Origin: Schistocephalus solidus
Lineage: Eukaryota > Platyhelminthes > Cestoda > Diphyllobothriidea > Diphyllobothriidae
Direction of reading: 5' to 3'
Assembly: GCA_017591395.1 (NCBI GenBank)
Contig: WEDG01000364.1
Span: forward strand, 445,001 to 509,000
Length of the DNA: 64,000 bases
Shown: positions 1 to 10,794 of the stretch, in pieces
How the letters are laid out: each line of letters starts with the position of its first letter
Numbering within the stretch: position 1 is the stretch's first letter
The notes under the pieces: model-generated
What the model saw: only the letters and a program-made list of their open reading frames with translations
What the model was told of the DNA's origin: nothing
The model's database searches: none
Made by a program: the position numbers and the translations under genes

Positions 1-839
1 TTCGCATAATGAAAGCCTGTGATCAATTTATCCTTACCAAATAAAATACCTTCCCGAAACGGTTTCTTGCTTGAAAAAGATTGTGTTACAGCATTTTGTT
101 GATTGAGACCGACTTCCTTCACCGTTTTTCTAATACTGCGAAGAAAGAACATCGAAAACTTCACCCTTTTAGTGTACAACGAAGAAAATTGCGCCTTGAT
201 TGTTCGTTGTATTTTGGTTCAACTTGATTTTTTGTAGTATGGTTCTTTTATTAATACTTCTGCATTCTGAAATTGAAAATAGTATCTAACGTCACACGCG
301 GCAGCCCTTTGGTTGCCAATTTCCATGTGCGCTTGAAACCAACGTCTAATGGAAGGTTGAATGTCTTGCAATTTTCAGTGTGTCAAAACTTTCAAAGTAG
401 TTTATTACTGCATTTTGTGGCAAAAGAAAACTGTCACGGGTTTACAAAGCCTGATTTTTAAAGCTGAATTCCCCTTTTGCTCCTAGAAAACAGTTTTATT
501 TCTCATTTCTACCTTCACCTGATTTTCACTGAAGAACGATCAAACTTTCTGGTTCTAGAAAGACTTCATTAGACGCTTTTATCGCTCATATGTATGTTCT
601 TTTAAAGCACAACGCAAATCCACGATATAAGATAACGAAGAATATTATTTGGATATCCAGATACGTCCACGGTCACCCAAATCTAACCTGTTTACATCAA
701 AAAGACAGATTCGAAGTGCATTCTTCAAAAGTAAGCGACTTTCTGCGGCCCAAATGAATTCGAAAAAAAAAATAAAAACATACAATGTTTGACGAACTTC
801 CCATTCAAATTTCGTTCACGAAATTTCGTAAGTTCGATC
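1..839. other. No gene recognised
   Basis: AT-rich DNA with only short reading frames. I saw no recognisable protein domain, RNA gene or repeat shared with the rest of the window. Confidence 0.4.
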
Positions 840-935
840 ATCAACTGTAGTTGGCTGGTGGACTGTGTGCCAGGCTACAATGGTTTCTTCTTACTGTGGC
901 CTCTATGACACAGCCAATCAGATGGAAACCGGCAC
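840..935 (+). repeat. RTE-like LINE 3' UTR remnant
   Basis: This stretch resembles the 3' untranslated tail of the RTE-like LINE seen at 24.2-24.3 kb: a 'ggctggtgg' start, then 'caggctacaatgg' and a run ending 'tatgacac'. It is short and diverged and has no coding part. Orientation matches the plus-strand copy at 23.3-25.0 kb. Confidence 0.4.
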
Positions 936-2804
936 TTCCCTATGTTTCTCTGAAAACCTGGCTGACGCGCGTTGAGCAGGTCGTGTGTGGTACGCGTAAA
1001 CGGACTGTTTAGCTCGGTCTGTCATTGTTCCCGAGTCCCACACTGCCTCTGCACCCGGCTGCTCTTACGGTGTATTGTCCTGGGTGAAGGAAGAAAAAGA
1101 GTGGAACCGATACCCCGCAAATCCGCTTCAACGGCAAGTACTACTGCAATTAACTACTTCTAATGTAAGTCACCAAATCGCGCCCGGCATCCTGTGTGGT
1201 ACGCTGTGGAAATCGCCGCTCATGACAGTAGTGACGAAGAAATTATTGAGCTCACCTACCTTCGGGTATCATGGCATATATCGCTAGGCAACTGGTTAAC
1301 TCGCGGTAAAAGTAGGATGCGAATTGGGGTTGTGCGGAAGCTTACGCAGGTCTGGCAGAATTGAACTTTTTTTCGGAAAAGATATCGTACTACTTCATTG
1401 TTGTCATTGTTATATCCTGATGGGTAGTTTGAAGAGAAAGAGAGCCGGTTCGGAAACCAAGGGGTTTTGTTCGCAACTGCAAGCACGAGGATTTTTCCTC
1501 TTATCCTAACTCCCCTAGGAGATGTGTAATATCCCAGCCTATCGCGTTCAAAACCAAGACAGGCGTTCCAGAAACTTCCGGCCTATGAAGTGGCGGTCAT
1601 TGGCTGGCCATTTCGTGCGTGAGAAGGTTTCGTGGGCAAAATGTCGATTATTTGATCTGCCCCACGCGTGAGCAAAACTATCATGCGTGCCCGATACCGT
1701 ATCACATGCTACTTGGCTATCAAAGTCAACGTGCTGCGTCCGGAATGGCACGTGTTCTTATCGTCGCTTCGCTATAGGCCACATCGTAACAATCTTAAAC
1801 GGTGCGTGTAGGTCCGAGGATTTCAGTGGCATGACACAGTGTCTTTCAGCTTCACTTGGCACATAGATCAGGTATGCTGTCGCATCCTGTAAGAATCCCG
1901 GTTTTGACATTGGAATATGGAACTCCCCCTCCCCCCCCCCCCCCCGTATTACAGATGGTTTTGCCCGAAATTTCGGGAAAGGCTTAAATTTGGGACACGA
2001 GAATGTGTAGCACATGACCATCTCTAGTAGGGTGGTCCATCTTTCTGTGTCTAGTTGACTTCCCAACCATATTCGGTTGGATCTAAGACTGTTGCATTCA
2101 GCTTCGTGGATGCGTTCTTTATCTACGGTCGTCTCCGCGACTAATCTTGTGAGCTTATCTTCGGGACTAGCAGTCGGTGGTCGCATCTGAAGACCGCGAG
2201 CTATAGGCATGCGTTCGGAAGCATGATGGACCAGGTCCAACCCTGGATTCACTTGCATTAACCGCCAGTATCGGCCAGGTTCTCCTCCATTTACATCCCG
2301 GAAAGTTCAGTGTTCGAGTCAGCACGTCAATCGACCGGATCATGTGAGTAGAAAAGTGCGGCCGGCCTCTAAAATCTTACGGCTGTGGCTACAGTGCTTG
2401 AGCACTGAAGACGTCTGTATGCTCGCTAGCGCCATCCAAACCAAACCTACTTGCATTGGCTCGTGATTCAACCATTTCGTCTGCTGGTCCTGCCTCCAAA
2501 TTATCGAATCTTTCTTTCCGATCACTCCATCCGAAAATCTATCTAAAGCACCATTAGTTTTTGGTCAGCCGAAAAACCCTCTATGAAATCAGGATCACTT
2601 TTATCCGGAACATAAACAAAAACTATATTTCACAGGTAATGCAAAGCACCCCAATTGCTGAGATTGCTCTCAACAGACTAAATAAACAAAGACATTTCGA
2701 TATCCGGTTTCGGATGCTCACGGGGCATGTTATGCCCTAGGGCTTAATCTAGAACCTTTGAAAGGTAGTCGCATTGCGGGAGGCGATTATGCAACAGAAA
2801 AAAT
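936..2804. other. Unassigned stretch with a poly-C tract
   Basis: I recognise no gene here. The longest frame is 166 codons on the minus strand (1758-2258); it resembles nothing I know and is interrupted by the poly-C tract at 1925-1945, coding for a glycine run on that strand. Confidence 0.35.
1925..1945 (+). repeat. Poly-C homopolymer
   Basis: About twenty C residues broken by one T. A simple repeat, prone to length error in assembly. Confidence 0.9.
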
Positions 2805-2875
2805 ATATATAAAGAAAAGGAAGACTGGAATGGCTATTTCTGGATTATTAGCCATAATCAGCAGCTGTACCTGAG
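2805..2875 (-). repeat. SINE 3' end with decayed hammerhead
   Basis: Minus-strand match to the 3' half of the hammerhead-bearing SINE described at 43.6-44.15 kb. The tail 'CCATTCCAGTC' and the stem II region (GGCTAATAATCC) followed by AGAAA are retained. The catalytic CTGANGA box reads CTGATTA here, so the invariant G8 is lost and cleavage is not expected. The tRNA-like half is absent. Confidence 0.6.
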
Positions 2876-3060
2876 ATCGGGTTATTAGGCTAAGTGTGGG
2901 CAGCCAGAAAACGAAAGCAAACACGCAACCACAACATCAATAACCGAACAGCGTCATTGACCAATGGGAAATGTATTGGTGCTTGATGACCCTATAAAAC
3001 GCCTCCAGTGAATAAGACGGGCTGGCCGCCCCAACAGGATCAGAAACGCTTATGTGAACC
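2876..3060 (+). repeat. Dispersed repeat with CCAAT and TATA boxes
   Basis: Homologous, by eye about two thirds identical, to 25405-25600. Both copies keep a CCAAT box (here 2961-2965) followed about 28 bp later by a TATA box (TATAAAA, 2993-2999). That is the arrangement of an RNA polymerase II promoter, so the repeat may be a 5' region or solo terminal repeat of a retroelement. No coding sequence is attached to either copy. In both cases a Penelope-like remnant follows within a few hundred bases. Confidence 0.55.
2961..2999 (+). promoter_or_regulatory. CCAAT/TATA promoter-like module
   Basis: CCAAT at 2961-2965 and TATAAAA at 2993-2999, in the order and spacing conserved in the second copy of the repeat at 25495-25534. 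Activity is inferred only from the motifs and their conservation. Confidence 0.4.
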
Positions 3061-3214
3061 CTAGGAACCCCACTAAGATTCCTCTTCACTCAATTGACTC
3101 TCAAGTTGTTCTGTGTGAAAGGCTGTTACCAATTACATGGTGAGAGAACTGAGTAAATATGCAGATACACGCGAAGATGCGAGTTTAACGTGGCAGGTCA
3201 GAAGAAATAGATGC

Positions 3215-3490
3215 GATCACTAGGACAAGAACTTTATTAGCCAGACGGTTTGGATCCATGCTCGAACCCATCACCACAGACAACATCAGATATGGGAAGC
3301 TCGTACACAGGGAATAGCAGTATTTATAGGATGCAATCGCTATGACAATTAACTGCTACCCCATAATCGAGGATGGTTCCCCCTGGTACACTAATGGCTT
3401 GATGGCTGGCATGCACGTCGTTAATTGCTGAAATTTCATCATCCTTGTTGGATCTTGACGTGATGATGGCTCGGCCACTTGGTTTGCTGA
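3215..3490 (-). repeat. Penelope-like terminal repeat (3' pLTR)
   Basis: Minus-strand homologue of the terminal repeats at 20215-20465 (minus) and 20940-21125 (plus). Shared landmarks are 'tataaatactgc', 'tgtgtacga', 'gatgggttcgag' and the run toward 'gatcgcatctact'. The hammerhead-like core seen in the 20-21 kb copies is mutated here (GGTGATGG instead of CTGATGA). It lies downstream of the minus-strand GIY-YIG remnant, as expected for the 3' end of a PLE. Confidence 0.65.
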
Positions 3491-3900
3491 CATTGGAAAC
3501 CGTAAATAGGGGGGTTTTGACAGATGTTAATAGCTAAGCTGACCCAAACAATTGTTAAAAACTCGATGGATTCAATAGGATTTGAACACAGGATGGTAAG
3601 GGGAAGGCTTTGAGAACAGTGTCCGCCTGCACGCTCCCTGAGTGGTTAATTACTTTGGCCAAACCAAACCGTAGCTCCGAGGATGGGGTGAGAATTGCTC
3701 GCACTTGTTACTAGACTGGAGGCTCGTAAACCATGATTCAATCAAACTGCGCCATGGGCGATTTTTATCTCTCGGGTAAATTTCGGCCTCATCGAACGTG
3801 AATATATGGCCGAGTCTCCTCGCGTGCGTCGCGACTTGAGAGTTGGCAGCATTTCTCCGCACTGCTACCGCGTGTGCGGCGATTCGCGTCCAGAGCATTC
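3491..3900 (-). pseudogene. Penelope-like element, GIY-YIG endonuclease C-terminus
   Basis: The minus strand encodes a decayed PLE C-terminal segment. An 82-codon frame (3898-3650) contains 'AVRRNAANSQVATHARRLGH' and a following 'FDEAEIYPRD', which match the intact-looking version at 20521-20727 (AAVRRNDANSQVTAHLARTGH, FDEAEILATDD). The catalytic GIY and YIG residues would lie upstream and are not readable. It belongs with the RT remnant immediately upstream on the same strand and the terminal repeat downstream. Stops and frameshifts make it non-functional. Confidence 0.65.
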
Positions 3901-4687
3901 TTCTAGTTTCTCCAAAGTAGCTGCTTCGCCCACAACTGCAGCAGATCCGACAAACGATGCCAGACGTTCCTTGTCGTGGCAGTGGGTCTTTTGGTCTCTT
4001 TTGGGGTACCTCCAGTTGGTGTGCGATTCCAATTCCAAGTGGTGCTAGAAGGCGGCTGACGGCCTCCTAGACGTTTTTGACGGGCCAAATCGCTCGCCAA
4101 AATTTGGTGCTCGTTTCGTTTGCGCATGCGCCGATTGAAGAATCTGCGCGAAAACCTGTTTACTCTCAACACCTGTCGAAGATATTGAAAGTCAGAAACC
4201 TACTCTCTTGGTTCACTTCAGTGTTTCTCCATACGTCGAGCTAACAGCCTTATAAAATTGCGTTTGTGGCTGATTGAGTGGCTCCAGTTTAAGTTCAGTA
4301 CTTACATTGAATCTGTCTCTTTCCTGCACACTGGCTATTAGGTCACCACAATCCTTGCGCCAGACGAGGACAGCAAGGAATTTATGTCCGGGAGGACGTT
4401 TTTGAGCCGTCCTGTGAACGCCAGCACCTGATACCCTTTGAGGATGACGAAGGTATCATCCGCATACCGAGTCCAGAATTTCGGTCGGTGGTGTTGGAAG
4501 ACCAGCGACTCTTGCCGTCTTAGGACTGCCTCAGCTATAAGTCCTGAAATCTGTTAACCCATTGATCTTCCCCTCACCTGCTCGTAGATTGTTCTGTCAA
4601 ACGTGTGGTATAGCATGAGACAGAACTTCAGGAGTTGAAGGACTTGGGCGTGTCCGATGTGATTATCCGTTTTGCTGAGGCGAGGCA
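3901..4687 (-). pseudogene. Penelope-like element, RT C-terminal part and linker
   Basis: Minus-strand remnant of PLE reverse transcriptase. The part at 4687-4400 aligns with the better copy at 17.7-17.9 kb: 'KTDNHIGHAQVLQLLKFCL', then 'FDRTIYEQVRGRSMG', then the region of the YxDD active site. The following linker (about 4300-3900) aligns with 21190-21720. Several frameshifts and stops are present. PLEs encode a single ORF of RT plus GIY-YIG endonuclease; here that ORF is broken. Confidence 0.65.
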
Positions 4688-5065
4688 ACAATCGCATGAG
4701 CCGCGAGTTGCTTGAGTTCTGGTTCACGGGCCTCAGTCTATTAACAATTGTAATGACCTGCCTAGGTAGCCGAGCCATCCTCACGTCGACATCCAATACG
4801 GGTGATTAGGTTTCGGCAAGAAATGACTTGCATGCCGGCCATCAAACCATTAGCGTGCTAGAGGACAGCAATCCGCGATTATGGAGGAGGCGTTAATTTT
4901 CATAGCACGGCATCCTATAAATGCTGCTATTTCTTGTGCAGGACTTACCCGTGTCTGATTCTGTCGCTGCGGGTGGGTTCCAATGCGAATTCGAAACGTC
5001 AGGTCGATAAAATTATTGTCCCAGCGATCGCATCTACTTCAGTTGTGTCAAACCGGTAGGGGATC
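4688..5065 (+). repeat. Inverted PLE 3' fragment (GIY-YIG end plus terminal repeat)
   Basis: Plus-strand copy of the last part of a PLE, beginning at the endonuclease C-terminus (MSRELLEFWFTGL, cf. VSRELLESWFTGL at 20.66 kb). It continues through the 3' UTR to the terminal repeat ('cctataaatgctgc', 'gggtgggttcc', 'GAAACGTCAGG', 'gatcgcatctactt'). It sits head-to-head with the minus-strand RT remnant, so the element is flanked by an inverted 3' piece on its 5' side. The same layout recurs at 17.6-19.3, 25.8-26.9 and 52.2-53.7 kb. Confidence 0.65.
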
Positions 5066-5104
5066 GAAAATTGAATGTTTTTCTTGCGGGACTCATTCAG
5101 CAGA

Positions 5105-5178
5105 AGAATCGACAAATACAAGGAAGACTGGAATGGTCCTTTAATGGATTGTTAAAAGTCGTCAGCCACACTCATTCG
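5105..5178 (-). repeat. SINE 3' fragment with decayed hammerhead
   Basis: Minus-strand fragment of the SINE tail. It keeps 'GGCTGACGAC' and 'CCATTCCAGTC', but stem II and the GAAA box are scrambled (TTAAAG). No tRNA-like part is present. Confidence 0.5.
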
Positions 5179-5179
5179 A

Positions 5180-6177
5180 CCCATAGTCTGAATGAACTGG
5201 GTGATTGGGCATTATTAAGTCACTGCGGTCGGAAACGCGTCAGTGCGTACTTTAGTGCGCACTGGCAATAACTATCAACATTCATTTTCCTCTAGGCTGG
5301 AACGGGTGCCCTTGAGCTACTTTTGCGACCAAATTTAGGGTAATCCCTTTGTTGTTTGGGTCCCACAGTCACGCGGGGAAATCGATTGACGTTGTGAGAA
5401 CGGGGTATAGATAATCAGTGCAACCCAACCAGGTAAACGCGCATCGACCTGTCAACAAATCGATAAGGTTCGTCCCACGCCAAGAAGTCAGCGCAAACCC
5501 AACGTAACGCTGATGTCACCCGGTCGATCGGATACGTACGGCTTTTCTCGCCTGCCTGAGAAACCATGTCAAGCGATTAATGCGATTAACGGTTCATGAT
5601 TAACGCGAGGTTTACAGAGGACTGAATAATCGTAGTTCAAGAGAGGGAGGAGAATATAACGAGTCAAGTAGACCGAACAAAACTATGCTAAGGATGCCTT
5701 GAATGGCCTCCTTAACAGGGCACGGGAATATGAATCACCCACAGTACATGCGGCTTTGCACCAAATTTCAAGGAGCTTATGGTTAGGATTAAGGCGAAGA
5801 AAAGGGTTATGTTTAGGGTTAGGCTTGTCGCTGTTGTACAGATTTACACATATTCATGGACCGAAATATGGCTTCATTTTCTACTGGTGTCTTCCATTTT
5901 TTAATCGAACTTTTATTTCCACAAGTATAACCCAATTCGACTCGCCCCGCATCTACCGTTTCATATAAATCGGTTGCCTTTTTGCACCTTGCTCGTGGTG
6001 ACTGTGGTCATGAGTTCTTAAGGACAGGTTTCCATACAGCCCAACACTTTTCCATTTGTCCACAGCCAGGAAAGCGTAAAAACAAGTGCGCACCTGTTTC
6101 CTATGACCTTCATACACATCACATGACTGACCGCAAAAAAAGGCATGACCTCGTTAACGCCCCTCGGACACACACAC
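5180..6177. other. No gene recognised
   Basis: Intergenic DNA with only short frames. A few 'ttaggg'-like units around 5780-5825 (e.g. 'gttaggatt', 'gtttagggttaggctt') resemble degenerate telomere-type repeats but are too few to call. Confidence 0.35.
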
Positions 6178-6985
6178 GAGAGTTCGACCGTCGTAATCCG
6201 ACGATGTCCATTGTAGGCTCCGCAGAAGGATGATGCAGGGACGTTTACTTGCCGTGGATTAGACTTAAGTGATATTATACTTGCGCTGGAGCTACCGCAC
6301 TCTCTCCTCCTCCCCACCTATGCCCGCTGTCAAGACAGAGTCAAAACGACCGGAGATGGGATAAAGCGCGGGCGGATGGCGCGGCCGGAGCCACCCCTGG
6401 GCGTACCACCACCCCACGCTCGGATCCCACGGATTGGGAGTGCCATAAAGGTCACATTAAGAAGGACTCTCAGCCCACCAGTCAGTCACTCCACACAAAA
6501 CACACATTGGGCTGACCACGCGGTCCGAGTTATCCCGTCAGTTGGCAACCTCCCAAGCCACGGCTTTTAGCGCACCGTGATAATTTCAAGCCCGTCAGAT
6601 TGTTCATAGTGAGGAAAATACGCTGAGCTGTCAACCTCACTCTCTCCCCCACCCCCACACTCAGACCACCGTCCGAGCCAGTGAGTTGTCTGATGTGGGA
6701 GTGGGCCCATAATGCATACACCAGGATTCATTAAATCAGGGAATATAGAGGAGCCATCGCTGTCTGACTCCCAGTCCACTGGTCAGCCAATCAACACACA
6801 CAGCACATACACTGGGCCGACGGCGTGGTCTGGTGTAAGTGTCAGATTGGCAGCCTTCCAAGCCACGGTTTCCAGGCAACCGTGATATTCTCAGGTACCT
6901 GATGATAATGGGGAAGTTGTCTATGTATTGGTGTAGGTAGTGTGCGCTGATATGGCTTAGCCTCTGGTGGTTTACCGCAGTTTGT
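6178..6985 (-). repeat. RTE-like LINE copy 1, 3' UTR
   Basis: Minus-strand 3' untranslated tail shared by the copies at 12.6-13.6, 24.2-25.0 and 60.2-61.0 kb. The outer end reads 'gttcgaccgtcg...cgatgtcca', followed by the 'taccgcactctctcctcctcc' block, the 'gagtgccataaag' block and the 'cagtccactggtcagcca' block. Adjacent long open frames on either strand are shadows of this repeat, not genes. Confidence 0.75.
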
Positions 6986-7440
6986 CATGGAGGCGCATAT
7001 GTCGTAAGAGGCCCATGCGGTGTCTAAAGGTGCGGGAGCAGTGAGGGCGGTAGAGGTGGGTGCGTCAAAAGTATTTCGGAGCCCCAGGCACTAGTTCACC
7101 AGGCTCCGTGTGATGGATTCGCAGGAAACTGACCAGGCCGATGCGTGAGTTGAAGTTGCGAGTGCAGTGTAGGCAGGATCAACCGGGAGAGGCTGGGGGG
7201 ATGTCATTCATTGTAGTGGGGGTGGTAGTGGTGGTAAATGGCAGGAGTGGAGGGTGTGTATGGGGTATCGGTGTTGCCGTCATTGCGATAGATTCCGCTG
7301 TCATGGATGCGCATGTGACCGAATCTGCTGCATGGCTCGGATGGTTTCTGATAGGGAAGGCGGCAGATCCAGGTCATTGTTCGTGTCCGATTGAGGGAGT
7401 CGGTCAGTGGTAGCATCGGAGATGGCTGATTAGTATTTAA
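6986..7440 (-). pseudogene. RTE-like LINE copy 1, C2H2 zinc-finger tail
   Basis: Minus-strand remnant of the C-terminal zinc-finger region of the LINE ORF. Recognisable blocks are 'FGHMRIHDSGIYRNDGNTDT' and the linker-type 'SLLRIH'-like sequence. The full set of paired cysteines and histidines is not kept in one frame. Compared with copy 4 at 61 kb, most of the RT core between this block and the RT N-terminal part is missing. Confidence 0.6.
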
Positions 7441-7864
7441 GGACACTTCTGAAGTGCTCAGTCCAGCGCATTAGAATTTACCACTTCTCTGTCAGCAGTG
7501 TTGTGCCATCGGAGCGTAGTAGCGGTGCCATTGCATTCCGCAAACCCCTGGATTTCCTTAGCCTTCCGGATCATCCAGACGTCCTGCATCTCCCGGAGCC
7601 GTTGCTGTACGAGGTGACGGCATCTCAAGAAGGCTGCTTCAGTGGCATCAGTCCGAAGGTCCATGTAGGCTTTAGGTAGTCCATTCTTATCCGCGAGTTA
7701 GTTGCTGATGTCGGCGTCATTATCATCGAACCAGACCTGGTGTTGATGGCGTGCGCGCCCGAGGACTTCGAGGGCGGTGGACTGGATGACATTTCGCAGT
7801 TGACACCATCGTGTCTCCACGGTAGCATTATCATCTGGAGCATGCACGTCCTCCAGTTTCTCGG
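7441..7864 (-). pseudogene. RTE-like LINE copy 1, EN-RT linker
   Basis: Minus-strand remnant of the region between endonuclease and reverse transcriptase. Frames 7843-7625 and 7664-7458 carry 'SRIRMDYLKPTWTFGLMPLK'-type and 'RRHLVQQRLREMQDVW'-like stretches matching copy 4 (RRLVQQRLREVQDVWIIRKA at about 63.13 kb). The catalytic RT palm is deleted: the sequence passes from this linker straight to the finger region. Confidence 0.6.
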
Positions 7865-8590
7865 TTATTTGGTTGCTAAAATAAAAACAGTGAGCAGGCC
7901 AAGGGTATTTAACTTAACTTGCGGCCTCTTAGCTTGGAGCCTTCGTCGGGGTTGCAGTCGGAGCCTCATCTGGGAGGAGACGAGGCGGTTATCCGTCCAA
8001 CCATCAGCATCGCGGATCACCTTGGTTACCAGCACATCCTGTCGATCTTGCCTCCGGATATGCACATAATCCAGCAGCTGCCAGCACCTCAACCGCGGGT
8101 GCATCCACGTGATCTTCTCCCGCGTCAGAAGGCGGAAGAAGGTGTTGGTCAGCAGAGGAAGGAGTTCCGCACACGTGCGCAGAAGGCAGCCGTTATCGTT
8201 ACAGCTACCGAGACCGTGAGGACCCAGCACACCTCTCCCCGAGGCACGGTTTATCCCAACGCGGGCGGTAACTTCACCAAGGACAATTGACTTGTCCACT
8301 TTCGGCACAGTCGCCAGCAGGGCGTGCAGGTTCTCTTAGAATTAGTCCTACGCCACATCAGAGCTCGTCATTGGGGGAGCGTAGGCGCTGATGACGGTGG
8401 CGAACTTGTCTCCCCGAAGAGGCAGGTGGAGGCTCATCAGGCGATCAATGATACCCTGTGGCAGACAGGGCAGACGTCCACGATGTCTTTCCGGATGGCA
8501 AAGGCAACACCAGCGTCGCATCGCTCTGCCTTTGGCCGGCCGCTCCAGAAGAAGGTGTAGCCGGCACCCACCTCCTCCAGCTGACCCTGC
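7865..8590 (-). pseudogene. RTE-like LINE copy 1, APE endonuclease domain
   Basis: Minus-strand apurinic-type endonuclease remnant. It starts near '[20 protein letters not shown]' (about 8570-8510) and continues with '[20 protein letters not shown]' and '[15 protein letters not shown]'. It ends with 'GWTDNRLVSSQMRLRLQPRR', where the family usually has TDHR. The GDFNAR motif is decayed to 'GEVTARVGI', so it is not active. The domain is cut at about 8590, where the CR1-like LINE begins on the other strand; the N-terminal EN residues are absent. Confidence 0.75.
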
Positions 8591-10415
8591 ATCTCTGAAT
8601 GCGTACAAAATGCAGAGAAATAGGGTCAAGGGCCTTATTGTTAGAACAAGACAGGCTTTCGAAGTGGACCTGCTGAACCGGGCCACCGTGAACCCGAAAC
8701 TGTTTTACGGTTACCTCAGGCAGAATACACGCAGCAAGGATCCGATACCCCTGCAGAGGACCGCCGAGGGCATAGACCTTACTGAAGACGGTGCGAAGGT
8801 TGATCATCTTTCGGAATATTTCCAGTCTGTTTTCACAAAGGGAACGAGATACGATTACCCTACCGATGGCTTCGAAGTGGATACAATAGTCGAGACTGTT
8901 CATTTCACCGAGACTACTGTCCTCAAGGAACTTTTGGGGTTAAAGGAATCTAAGTCACTGGGTCCCGATGAAGTACCTGCCAAGCTGTTGAAAGAGCTCG
9001 CGAGAGAGTTGGCAAAACCACTCTCTACGCTTTTCCAAACATCCTTCCAGACCGGAAGTCCACCAGCCAATTGGAAATCCGCATGGATTACGCCGCTTTA
9101 TAAGGGTGGAAGCCGGGTCTCTGCAAACAATTATCGACCGGTCAGCCTTATTTCAGTTTGCTGCAAAATCCTGGAAAAAATGCTTAAGCAAAAACTCATG
9201 CAGTTCCTAGAACATAACAATCTGCTATCCGAGGTCCAGCAAGGTTTCCGTAGAGGTAGATCCTGCGTCACAAATTTGCTCTACTGTTTATAACGTTGGA
9301 CTGAAGCGGTCGATAGAGGAAAAACGGTGCGCACAGTCTATATCGACTTCAAAAAGGCTTTTGATAGCGTGCCGCACCACCGCCCTCCTTATAAACTCAA
9401 CTGCATAGGCGTAAGAGGTAGACTTCTGACATGGATAGAAAACTTCTTACCTGGCCGCTCACAAACTGTCCATATCAGTGACAAACAGTCAACCGAGGTT
9501 GAGGTGGAGAGTGGTGTTCCCCAAGGCTCTGTTCTCGGCCCTATTTTGTTCATTGTCTACATCAATGATTGTGCCAACGAACTGGACTGCGATATTGCCA
9601 TGTTTGCCGATGATCTCAAACTTTGGCGCGTCATTCAAACTGCGGTTGACGAAGAGAACTTGCAGGCAAACTTACATCGACTCCAGAAATGGTCAAATGA
9701 CTGGCTCTTGCCGTTTAATGATAGCAAGTGCAACATCATACGAGTCGGGAAAAGCAATCCTTCTAACAGTACGGTTTACAGTCTGAATGGCATTCCATTG
9801 AAAGAAGTGGATGCCCAAAAGCACCCGGGAGTCTGGATCACACCCTCGCTTAAACATTGCGCAAAGGTAGCGAAGTCAGCCATGTCGATTCTGTACCTCG
9901 TTAAACGAGCTTTTGCAGCCTTCACTACCAGCTGCTTCGCTAAAGTCTTCGGAACATTAGTGCGGCCACAGTTGGAGTCCGCTATCCAAGCTTGGAGACC
10001 CTGGGCGGCGAAAGACATCAACATCCTCCAAAAGGTCCAAAGGCGAGCAACAAAACTTGTCCTTGGACATGGCTCACAGCCTTATGAAACACGGCTGTCG
10101 AGTCTCAATCTCTTTCCCTTGCGCTATAGACAGTTTCGGGGGGACCTGATACTAACATTCCGCATACTACCCGTCCAGGACTTTTGTCTCGTCCCAGGTG
10201 ATTTCTTCGAGCTAGCAACAACAAAGAACTTGAGAGGTCATCCACTCAAATTACGTGTGACTGGACCAAGGCTGGACACTCGGAAGTACTTCTTCTCCAA
10301 AAGAGTAGTCGAAGCTTGGAATAATCTTCTTCTGGATGTTTTTATGTCGGACTCCTTGGAGGTTTTTAAGCGAAAGTTAGATCGATATAATGGTGCGAGT
10401 TACAACACGAACTGA
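8590..10415 (+). pseudogene. CR1-like non-LTR retrotransposon reverse transcriptase
   Basis: One reading frame runs from about 8590 to 10415, broken by a single in-frame TAA at 9291-9293. The RT reads, in order, 'LGPDEVPAKLLKELA', 'NNYRPVSLISVCCKILEKML', 'VQQGFRRGRSCVTNLL', the stop, then 'YIDFKKAFDSVPH', 'GVPQGSVLGPILFIVYIND' and the catalytic 'MFADDLKLW'. The C-terminal thumb and tail are 'RPQLESAIQAW', 'VQRRATKLV' and 'LRYRQFRGDLILTF', the layout of CR1/Jockey-group elements. No endonuclease domain is present, so the copy is 5'-truncated. Apart from the stop, the frame is remarkably clean, implying a fairly recent insertion. Its 5' end abuts the reversed RTE endonuclease. Confidence 0.85.
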
Positions 10416-10439
10416 AAGCTGCAAGAGTGACGTCAGCAT

Positions 10440-10790
10440 ATAGGGTAATTATGATACTACTAGCTTTATCTAAGTAACATTTATTTGTTTGTTATTTTCG
10501 TTTGAGGTCTTGCACTCTCCCATAATTCTCATGCTGGGGTCCTCGAAGTCTTCGCTGCTTAATTATTTGCACACCTTGGTGACACCGTAAGTGTTTGCAG
10601 CAGCTGGACCTGGCGGCCGTCGTCCATGAGGTGTATGAACGTTCTTCCTTGGTTCGAACCGCAATGGACCGAGGATGATCTGGGCTTATATTTCCGCCTT
10701 TGAAATCCCTCAACGGACTCTGCAATCTGCAAGGGAGCATCTGGCTGATTCATGTGACCTCCGAAATGCCCCCCCGCTGGACCCCCTCCC
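10440..10790 (-). repeat. Dispersed SINE-like repeat with B-box and 5S-like segment
   Basis: Minus-strand copy of the repeat at 43270-43600. Both contain 'GCGGTTCGAACC' or a close variant (a good pol III B-box), then 'ttaagcagcgaagactt' and 'gaattatgggagagtgcaag', and end in an A-rich tail with 'aaataacaaacaaataaatg'. The middle part resembles the internal promoter of 5S rRNA (agttaagcagg, tgggag). That resemblance is by eye only. It directly follows the CR1 3' end on the opposite strand. Confidence 0.55.
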
Positions 10791-10794
10791 AAGG

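Noticed and set aside
1758..2258. 166-codon minus-strand frame
   Set aside because: No recognisable domain, crosses a poly-C tract, and has no splice or promoter support.
5780..5825. Telomere-like TTAGGG units
   Set aside because: Only a few degenerate units; could be an interstitial relic but there is not enough to call.
7141..7413. 90-codon plus-strand frame (and similar at 13763, 14124, 61207)
   Set aside because: These are antisense shadows of the C2H2 finger region of the LINE.
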